Part shown: positions 1 to 6,136 of the stretch, piece after piece
Layout of the letters: every line of letters begins with the position of its first letter
How positions within the stretch are numbered: position 1 is the first letter of the stretch
Assembly (NCBI GenBank): GCA_016296165.1
Contig: JAEDJV010000108.1
Location: 1-8,373, forward strand
Length of the DNA stretch: 8,373 nucleotides
Direction of reading: 5' to 3'
DNA from: Oscillospiraceae bacterium
GTDB taxonomy: Bacteria; Bacillota; Clostridia; Oscillospirales; Ruminococcaceae
Translations under genes and position numbers: made by a program
Notes under the pieces: generated by a model
Seen by the model: the letters and a program-made list of their open reading frames with translations, nothing else
Told to the model about the DNA's origin: nothing
Databases searched by the model: none

Positions 1-1
1 T

Positions 2-49
2 TTCATTGATTTTTGTGCCTTGGAGCGTAGCGGAAAGGAATGGTCATAA
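2..49 (+). CDS. possible C-terminal end of an upstream gene (partial)
   Basis: Reading from base 2 gives 15 open codons ending FIDFCALERSGKEWS and a TAA at 47-49. This stop lies 2 nt before the second ATG of the next gene and 7 nt after its first ATG, an arrangement typical of tightly packed, translationally coupled genes. The fragment is too short to identify. A second frame, from base 3, is also open and would end at 71, so the choice of frame is an inference from stop position only. If the next gene is part of a Tad-like cluster, the upstream gene could be a TadE-like protein, but nothing in these residues shows that. Confidence 0.3.
   Translation, partial: FIDFCALERSGKEWS
32..39 (+). promoter_or_regulatory. 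ribosome binding site that bears on the DUF5702 start
   Basis: GGAAAGGA directly abuts the ATG at 40, leaving no spacer, but lies 12 nt before the in-frame ATG at 52. Ribosomes need a spacer, so the ATG at 52 is the more credible start, although 12 nt is at the long end. Starting there removes four residues (MVIN). Confidence 0.45.
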
Positions 50-3000
50 ATATGAGAATAAAGAAAACTAAAAAAACAAAAGTTTCAAGAGCATCAGTTT
101 CTATTATGCTTTCGTTTTTGATGCTTCCGGTCTATACTTTTGCCGGAGCAGTCGTGGATGGAGCCAGAGTTTCTTCTGCTAAACAAATGGTCGCCGGTGC
201 AGCTAATCTGACTCTTAACGCAGGTCTGGCTGATTACAACGATGTTCTGAAGTCTGTTTACGGACTTTTTGCTATGTCATCTTCAGAAGAGGAACTGCAG
301 AATAATCTCTCTGATTATTTTTACAGGACAGTTAATAATACTGCTTTAAGTGAAACAGACGAAGAAAGCCGTAAATATATAGAAAGTATCGGAAGCTTTT
401 TTTCAGATCCTTCCAACGCAGATTTTGATAATCTGATTAATCTAAGTGCTTCTGATTTTACAGCAAAATATACCGATGGTGCGGTTCTTGCAAATCCTGT
501 AGTGCTTAAAAATCAGATAACAGAGTATATGAAATATATTGGACCAGTCAGCATGGGAAGAGGATTTATTTCTAAACTCGGGGTGTTTAAGGATTTCGAA
601 GGACAGAATGAAGTAGTTGACGCAAAGATTGAATACGACAAGAGTCTTGAACAAATAAAAAAAATATGTCAGAATATTTACGATAATGCTTCTGCATATA
701 ATCGCTGCCTTGAGGAAAATACTATTTCCGATTCTGAAACAACGAAAAAAAATATAGAAAGAGTAAGAACTCTCTATATCGACGCAATAAAATACCTTAT
801 TCTTTCAGAATCTCCGGAACATCAGGTTTCGCAGATGAATTTCAGCAAAGAAACTGAAAAATCTATCAAAAAAATGGCGGATGAAAAGAAAATATCAGTT
901 TTTCAGTGTGTATCTGAAGAACTTGAAAAATATATAAATATTGACCGTGATAATTCATTTTCTTTGAAGGAAACTGAATTTACATCCAATCTGCATTTGC
1001 TTTCATACATACCCGGCGAGGACGATTCTGAATATGTACGTGAAGTCTATATCAGGCAGGATCAGAACTCAGATTTTGTGAGAGTATTTTCAATGATAGA
1101 GATGTATAAAAAATATTTCGATGATTTGTCTGATAAGCAAAAAGAAGAAAAGGGTACAGAAAAAGATATTTATTCAGATATCTCAGAAGAAATGATACGT
1201 CAGTGTGAGGATGCCTGTTCGGTTAAAAGCGACTGGATAAACAAAGTGAACAGTTTATGTTCTGAAGCAGCAGGGATTCTTGAAAAATTACAGGATAATT
1301 CATCTGAAGTATTGCATTACCTGTATGAAGTGAAATCATCTCTTGAAAAACTTACAGCCACTATAGATGAATGTGAAAAGAAAGGGGAAGACTGGCAGGA
1401 TGCAATAAATGCTCTGTCAGACGGAGAAGTAAAGACAGTAATGCAGAGTGATTACGACATTTCTGTCAGTGCAATGAGTAAGGAAGATATCAGGGAATAT
1501 CTCAATGTAACAGAAGAGAATATTGATTCTTTTGAAAAACTGTCAGAGTATTATGATATAAGATTTTACGAAAAGAAAATAGCTGAGAGTTGTAATTACT
1601 ACGAAAAATATTCCTCACTTGTTCCATGCTTTGATGTGAAAAATTTCTCTGGTGCATATAACATGGCTGTGAATCAGATTAATGATAATTATTCAGTTCC
1701 TGAGGGTGAGATACCATCATCATATACTAAACAGGGATCTGAATATGCATTTTACAGATATCTTGCTGAGATATGCGGTTCAGATTACACTTCTCCTTCT
1801 GATAAAAAGAGTGCAGAGGATTTTCTTGAGACGGTAAATTCAATAGGAAATCCGGAAGAATCTATGATACCTGAAAATGTAAAATCAGATATTGAGTCTG
1901 TTATCTCAGAAGATAAAATGGAAAGAATACTTAAGGCTGCAGAGACTCCGGAAGAAACCGGTGAATTTGAGATTGGTGTGTCTGATCCTGATGCTGAAAG
2001 TATGCTTGAAAATCAACAGAATATAACTAACAGTACAAGTAAATTTCTTAAGGGTGTTGCCGAGCTGGCTGATGCAGCAGAAACAGGACTGGAAAAACTT
2101 TACCTTACAGAATATATTACTGAGATGTTCAGTTGTTATACTTCAGACATAGAGGATAGCGACGGGAAAGAAAAAAGTAAAACATTTACCGGATGTGTTT
2201 TAAGTGAAGAAAATAATCCGTTTTACAGGGCGGAGGTCGAGTATATTTTATGGGGAAAAGAAAATATGGAGCAAAACATAAAATATACAGAGGCACTTAT
2301 ATTTGGAACAAGGTTTGCTTTTAACAATATTTATGCTTTTACTGATTCAGAGATAAGGACAACAACTTTGACAGCAGCAACAGCTATTGCCGGATGGACC
2401 GGATTTGGAGTTCCCGTTGTTCAGACTGTTCTGACAATGTCTCTTGCACTGGCCGAATCAGCCTCAGATATGAATATACTTCTTAAGGGCGGTGCGGTAC
2501 CTGTTTATAAAACATCAGCAACATGGTATATGAAACCTTCAGGACTAATTAATGCACTGAGAAATAACTCCGATGAACTTGCAAAAATGGCAGCGGAAAA
2601 GACCGGGAAAGCTGTAGATGATATATTTAGCAAACTCGAAAAATCTGCAGACGAGGGTATTGATAAACTTACTGGGACATTCAATGAATATGCCGACAGT
2701 CTGGCAGAAGAAGCGGTTGATTCAGCTGTAAATACAGTTAATAATGTGTTACAGAATATATTAATTAGTGTACTGGATAATCTGGATTCCGGGTGCTCAC
2801 AGGAATCAATAGAAGCAATTTTAAATGAGCGTATAGACAGTATTTATGCTGATGACAGCAATATCAGTTCAGTTGCCCTGAAAACTGCTAAAAAACTTGC
2901 TAAAGAAAATGTCGGAAAAATCTCGGCTCTTATCTCAGAAAAATGCAGCACAATTACATCTGGTACAAAAGAAAAAGTGGAAACTGTAAGATCTGAAACT

Positions 3001-3603
3001 GCCGAACAGATTAGTAAAATTATAGAATCGCTCAGGGATTCTGTAAAGGAAAGCATAGGACATCTTGCCGAGGCACTTAAGGAACAGACTTCTGCAGGAA
3101 TCAGTGTTGCCGGTGACTATGCTTCCGAATATGCACAGGATATGGTTACATACAGCATAACCGGAATGTCTTCAGCACTTACTGAAAAATATAATTCCAA
3201 AGATGTTCCGGTTTTCAGCGGAAAGAAAAATGCAAATCCTGTCGGCTGTATAACTCTTACATACAAAGAGTATCTTAAGATATTTGTAATGTTAAACACT
3301 ATGTCTGAAAACAAAGAACGTTCTGTTCTTACCAGAACGGCTGTTCTTATTGATATCAATATTTCAAACGGAATGAAAAATGCAGAGATAAACGGAGAAA
3401 CGTTAGCAAATGATCCGGACTTTGATATTTCTGCAGCACATACAATGCTTGAAGTGAATACATCTGCTACAGTAAAAACATGGTTTTTAGGACTGCTTGT
3501 CCCTGATTTTTCCGGAGATGATAACGAAGATGACTCAGAGGAAATTGTGGACGAACTAAAAAAAGAGAAAAAAATAAAATACAGAGACCTGCTTAGTTAT
3601 TGA
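40..3603 (+). CDS. DUF5702 family protein, TadE/TadG-like anchor with large extracytoplasmic body
   Basis: Role unknown. I recognise the family from its pattern, not from a search. Numbered from the ATG at 40, residues 6-17 are basic, 18-39 form one membrane segment, and VVDGAR (38-43) and YGLF (74-77) follow, as in TadE/TadG-like pilus-assembly proteins and DUF5702. This predicts a short cytoplasmic tail and a body outside the membrane. Further family-like blocks are VEYILWG (733-739), a hydrophobic stretch 777-804 leading into LAESASDMNILLKGGAVPVY (804-823), and LTYKEYLKIF (1073-1082) near the C-terminus. Between 838 and about 1050 is an Ala/Glu/Lys/Ser-rich, probably coiled-coil region. 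Residues 90-720 are also mainly helical and acidic. The tail is highly charged (DDNEDDSEEIVDELKKEKK). The better start is the ATG at 52, given the spacing from GGAAAGGA at 32-39. Family members are usually long, and 1187 residues is long but not broken. DUF5702 genes commonly sit near tad/flp genes; here only the left edge could hold such a neighbour. Confidence 0.82.
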   Translation: MVINMRIKKTKKTKVSRASVSIMLSFLMLPVYTFAGAVVDGARVSSAKQMVAGAANLTLNAGLADYNDVLKSVYGLFAMSSSEEELQNNLSDYFYRTVNNTALSETDEESRKYIESIGSFFSDPSNADFDNLINLSASDFTAKYTDGAVLANPVVLKNQITEYMKYIGPVSMGRGFISKLGVFKDFEGQNEVVDAKIEYDKSLEQIKKICQNIYDNASAYNRCLEENTISDSETTKKNIERVRTLYIDAIKYLILSESPEHQVSQMNFSKETEKSIKKMADEKKISVFQCVSEELEKYINIDRDNSFSLKETEFTSNLHLLSYIPGEDDSEYVREVYIRQDQNSDFVRVFSMIEMYKKYFDDLSDKQKEEKGTEKDIYSDISEEMIRQCEDACSVKSDWINKVNSLCSEAAGILEKLQDNSSEVLHYLYEVKSSLEKLTATIDECEKKGEDWQDAINALSDGEVKTVMQSDYDISVSAMSKEDIREYLNVTEENIDSFEKLSEYYDIRFYEKKIAESCNYYEKYSSLVPCFDVKNFSGAYNMAVNQINDNYSVPEGEIPSSYTKQGSEYAFYRYLAEICGSDYTSPSDKKSAEDFLETVNSIGNPEESMIPENVKSDIESVISEDKMERILKAAETPEETGEFEIGVSDPDAESMLENQQNITNSTSKFLKGVAELADAAETGLEKLYLTEYITEMFSCYTSDIEDSDGKEKSKTFTGCVLSEENNPFYRAEVEYILWGKENMEQNIKYTEALIFGTRFAFNNIYAFTDSEIRTTTLTAATAIAGWTGFGVPVVQTVLTMSLALAESASDMNILLKGGAVPVYKTSATWYMKPSGLINALRNNSDELAKMAAEKTGKAVDDIFSKLEKSADEGIDKLTGTFNEYADSLAEEAVDSAVNTVNNVLQNILISVLDNLDSGCSQESIEAILNERIDSIYADDSNISSVALKTAKKLAKENVGKISALISEKCSTITSGTKEKVETVRSETAEQISKIIESLRDSVKESIGHLAEALKEQTSAGISVAGDYASEYAQDMVTYSITGMSSALTEKYNSKDVPVFSGKKNANPVGCITLTYKEYLKIFVMLNTMSENKERSVLTRTAVLIDINISNGMKNAEINGETLANDPDFDISAAHTMLEVNTSATVKTWFLGLLVPDFSGDDNEDDSEEIVDELKKEKKIKYRDLLSY

Positions 3604-3628
3604 GTAAATTAATATTTAGTGTTATAAT
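3600..3628 (+). promoter_or_regulatory. sigma-A-type promoter with extended -10 for the mscS-radA operon
   Basis: The -35 element TTGAGT (3600-3605) includes the TGA stop of the preceding gene. A 17-nt spacer separates it from TATAAT (3623-3628), which is preceded by TG at 3620-3621, giving an extended -10 (TGTTATAAT). Perfect -10, optimal spacing and the TGn extension together make this convincing. Transcription would begin near 3635, giving a leader of roughly 100 nt before the TTG at 3734. No terminator with a GC-rich stem and T-run lies between the preceding gene and this promoter, so read-through from upstream is also possible. Confidence 0.7.
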
Positions 3629-3733
3629 GGATATAGCGACTGTCATAATTATAGAGAACAGAACAATTTTTCATTCTCCATTAGCCGATATGCACGTAGT
3701 GAACACAGAGGACGGATGTGAAGGCGATATAAT
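3604..3733 (+). other. intergenic leader region with inverted repeats, no recognised riboswitch
   Basis: This gap follows the promoter. It holds a local stem GAGAA-CA-GAA / TTC-A-TTCTC (3654-3678), a short CACA/TGTG pairing (3704-3707 with 3717-3720), and the left arm of an 8-bp perfect inverted repeat, GATATAGC (3630-3637) with GCTATATC (3743-3750), which falls just inside the coding region. The middle of the gap is richer in G and C than its ends. I compared it by eye with common riboswitch cores (TPP, SAM, purine, c-di-AMP, c-di-GMP, FMN, T-box) and saw none. It also holds an open frame from 3600 to 3737 that I do not accept as a gene without further support. Confidence 0.35.
3720..3724 (+). 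promoter_or_regulatory. candidate ribosome binding site for the mscS TTG start
   Basis: GAAGG ends 9 nt before the TTG at 3734. It is the only reasonably spaced Shine-Dalgarno sequence for any of the candidate starts of the channel gene. The ATG at 3776 is directly preceded by AAAGG with no spacer, and the ATG at 3854 has only a weak purine stretch. Confidence 0.4.
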
Positions 3734-4696
3734 TTGATTTTTGCTATATCTGATTTATATAAAATATTGCAAAGGATGATTATTATTAACACAGATATTA
3801 CAGTTACATCTGTAACAGAGCAGATTACCGAAACGACATCACAGGTTTCAGAGATGAATGTTGTTGATGTGATTTCAGAAAAAGCAGAAGAAACTGCTAC
3901 TATATTTACTAAACTTTCTGAGATGTTCAGTGAAAAATTTCCTGTATTGATTTTCGCCGTTATTGTACTTATTTTAGGGATAGTTTCGTCCAAAATAATT
4001 TTAAAAATGATTAGCAAGATGATCAGAAAGTCAACACTCGATAAAACAGCTAACGGTTTTTTCCATTCATTTATAAGTGCTATTCTTTATACAGTAGTAG
4101 TAATTATTGCACTTAACATAATTGGTGTTCCGATGGCTTCAATAATAACAATCCTTGGCGCAGCCGGACTGGCACTTAGCCTGGCACTTCAGCAATGTCT
4201 TTCCAATATAGCCGGAGGGTTTATTATTTTATTTTCAAAACCATTTAAAGTTGGTGACTTTATTGAATTGAACGGCATATCCGGTGAAGTGGAAGGCATA
4301 TCAATTCTTTATACTAAACTTCTTACTGCTGACCATAAACTTTCCTATATACCTAACGGTATTGCTGCCAATGATAAAATTATAAACTATACAGTAACAA
4401 AAACACGCAGACTTGATCTTGTTTTTTCAATCAGTTATGACAGTGATTTTCGCAAAGCACAGTCACTTATAAATGAAATAATAGAAAAAAATCCAAAAGT
4501 TATCAAAACTCTGGCTCCTGTTGTCCGAATGACAGCACATAATACAAGCTCTATAGATATAGACTGTAAAGTATGGGTAAAAAGCGGAGAATATTTTGAT
4601 CTCAAATATGATCTGATGGAAGCAGTTAAGGAAACATTTGATAAAAATGATATAGTAATTCCTTATACAACAATTGATATAAATATGAACAAATAA
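3734..4696 (+). CDS. mscS: small-conductance mechanosensitive channel, MscS family
   Basis: This is a homoheptameric membrane channel that opens under membrane tension to release solutes on hypo-osmotic shock. Numbered from the TTG, membrane segments lie at about 70-92 (TM1), 112-131 (TM2) and 135-167 (TM3). TM3 carries the family signature: ILGAAGLALSLALQQCLSN (140-158) aligns with the E. coli pore helix, and the pore-seal leucines (L105 and L109 in E. coli) are kept as L146 and L150. The beta domain follows (KPFKVGDFIELNG, 169-181; YIPNG, 205-209; SISYDSD, 232-238), and the end resembles E. coli MscS (IVIPYTTIDINMNK). The length is near the 286 residues of E. coli MscS if translation starts at the ATG at 3854 (280 residues); the TTG gives 320 and the ATG at 3776 gives 306. 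The TTG has the best-spaced ribosome binding site, but the extra N-terminus does not look like the family, so the start is uncertain. At the pore kink, E. coli Gly113 is Gln154 here. It is the first gene of the downstream operon. Confidence 0.93.
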   Translation: MIFAISDLYKILQRMIIINTDITVTSVTEQITETTSQVSEMNVVDVISEKAEETATIFTKLSEMFSEKFPVLIFAVIVLILGIVSSKIILKMISKMIRKSTLDKTANGFFHSFISAILYTVVVIIALNIIGVPMASIITILGAAGLALSLALQQCLSNIAGGFIILFSKPFKVGDFIELNGISGEVEGISILYTKLLTADHKLSYIPNGIAANDKIINYTVTKTRRLDLVFSISYDSDFRKAQSLINEIIEKNPKVIKTLAPVVRMTAHNTSSIDIDCKVWVKSGEYFDLKYDLMEAVKETFDKNDIVIPYTTIDINMNK

Positions 4697-4712
4697 TAAT
4701 CCGGAGGTATGT

Positions 4713-6134
4713 ATGGCGCGTTCTAAAATTTTATATGTCTGCAGTAACTGTGGTTTTGAAAGTTCCAAATGGAATGGAAGATGTACCAACTGCGGAGAAT
4801 GGAATACTTTTGAGGAAACAGAACCGGTTGCACCGGTGAAAACTTCATCTTCATTTTCGCAGCAGCAGACATCAGTAAAGAGTCTTTCGGATAAACTTTC
4901 AAGGCTCGGGGAGATAGGGGCTGATACGGATGTTCGTTATCATACAGGTCTTTCTGAACTCGACCGGGTTCTGGGCGGCGGTCTTGTAAAGGGTTCGATT
5001 GTTCTTGTCGGCGGTGAACCTGGAATAGGAAAAAGTACTATACTTCTGCAGATATGCCAGTTCCTCGGTGAAGAGCATTCTATACTGTATATCTCGGGAG
5101 AAGAATCAGTAAGACAGATAAAGCTAAGAGCTGACAGACTGAATGTTACAACAGAAAGTTTGTATCTGATTTCTTCAAATGATGTTGAATCTATCTGCAG
5201 TACTATTGAAGAAACTGAGCCTGACATTGTAATAATAGACTCAATTCAGACCATGAATCATCGTCAGATAAACTCCAGTCCGGGCAGTATCACTCAGGTC
5301 AGAGAATGCACCAATCTTTTTATGCATACTGCAAAAAAACTTGAAATACCTATTTTCATCGTAGGTCATGTAAATAAAGACGGGGCTATTGCCGGACCTA
5401 AAGTAATGGAACATATAGTTGATGCCGTTCTTTATTTTGAAGGCGAGAGACACCTTAGCTATCGTCTTCTTCGCGCTGTTAAAAACCGATTTGGATCAAC
5501 CAATGAGATTGGTGTTTTTGAAATGATGGATTCGGGGCTTCGTCAGGTGGAAAATCCTTCAGAAATGCTCCTTTCCGGAAGGCCAAAAAATGTATCCGGT
5601 ACTTGTGTTGCGTGTATCATGGAAGGAACCCGTCCGATTTTAGCTGAGGTTCAGGTTCTTGCGACTAAGTCCGGATTTGCCTCACCCCGGCGTGTAACAA
5701 CCGGTTTTGATTACAATCGTATGGCAATGCTGGTTGCAGTTCTGGAAAAAAGAGCAGGATTGTTCTTCGGAACACTTGATATTTATCTGAACATAGTTGG
5801 CGGATTTAAACTCGATGAACCTGCCGGTGATCTTTCGGTTGCACTTGCGCTGCAGTCAAGTCTTCTTGATAAACCTGTTGATGAAAAAATAATTGCTTTT
5901 GGTGAAATAGGTCTTGGCGGTGAAATCAGATCGATTTCTCATGTACCAAATCGTATCAGAGAAGCGGAACGAATGGGGTTTGAGGTTTGTATTTTGCCAA
6001 AGCAGTCAATTAAGGGAATAAATCCTTCTTCATACCAAATGCGAATTATAGGAGTATCAAATATAAAACAAGCTTTTGCGGCCATTAATAAAATAGCCAG
6101 AGAAAAAGAAGCGACAGATAAAGGGGAGGATTAA
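4713..6134 (+). CDS. radA: DNA repair/recombination ATPase RadA (Sms)
   Basis: RadA is a hexameric RecA-like helicase that extends heteroduplex DNA at recombination intermediates and helps repair and natural transformation. The domains are complete and in order. The N-terminal zinc finger is C10-x2-C13...C24-x2-C27, followed by the typical GEWNTF. Walker A is GGEPGIGKST (100-109), and Walker B is DIVIIDS (171-177) with Asp176. The RadA-specific KNRFG motif is at 257-261. A Lon-like C-terminal domain covers about 305-460 (PRRVTTGFDYNRMAMLVAVL, then VGGFKLDEPAGDLSVALA). In this family that domain is a DNA-binding scaffold without protease activity, which fits the absence of the Lon serine motif here. 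The length of 473 is close to the usual 450-460. The ATG has a strong GGAGG (4703-4707) 5 nt upstream. The gap after mscS is 16 nt and the stop is 2 nt before the next ATG, so co-transcription is likely. Confidence 0.97.
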   Translation: MARSKILYVCSNCGFESSKWNGRCTNCGEWNTFEETEPVAPVKTSSSFSQQQTSVKSLSDKLSRLGEIGADTDVRYHTGLSELDRVLGGGLVKGSIVLVGGEPGIGKSTILLQICQFLGEEHSILYISGEESVRQIKLRADRLNVTTESLYLISSNDVESICSTIEETEPDIVIIDSIQTMNHRQINSSPGSITQVRECTNLFMHTAKKLEIPIFIVGHVNKDGAIAGPKVMEHIVDAVLYFEGERHLSYRLLRAVKNRFGSTNEIGVFEMMDSGLRQVENPSEMLLSGRPKNVSGTCVACIMEGTRPILAEVQVLATKSGFASPRRVTTGFDYNRMAMLVAVLEKRAGLFFGTLDIYLNIVGGFKLDEPAGDLSVALALQSSLLDKPVDEKIIAFGEIGLGGEIRSISHVPNRIREAERMGFEVCILPKQSIKGINPSSYQMRIIGVSNIKQAFAAINKIAREKEATDKGED

Positions 6135-6136
6135 AA

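Noticed and set aside
3558..3574. Two runs of seven A near the end of the DUF5702 gene as a programmed frameshift site
   Set aside because: The A-runs are not in the X XXY YYZ register for the reading frame, and the natural stop follows shortly after. Lysine-rich tails in AT-rich genomes produce such runs.
3635..3733. Known riboswitch in the mscS leader
   Set aside because: By eye none of the conserved cores of common classes is present. A covariance-model search would be decisive and could not be run.
3604..3760. Intrinsic terminator for the DUF5702 gene
   Set aside because: The stem at 3654-3678 is AT-rich and not followed by a T-run, and TTTTT at 3738-3742 is not preceded by a stable GC-rich stem.
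3649..4017. Minus-strand open frame of 122 codons across the leader and mscS start
   Set aside because: It overlaps a clear MscS gene, has low-complexity Ile/Val/Ser/Thr composition typical of a shadow frame, and resembles no protein I know.
4463..4789. Minus-strand open frame across the mscS-radA junction
   Set aside because: It covers the conserved MscS end and the RadA zinc finger on the other strand, with no ribosome binding site or recognisable domain.
5628..6090. Lon-type protease activity of the RadA C-terminal domain
   Set aside because: The Lon serine motif is absent at the expected place, and RadA proteins are known to use this fold as a non-proteolytic scaffold.
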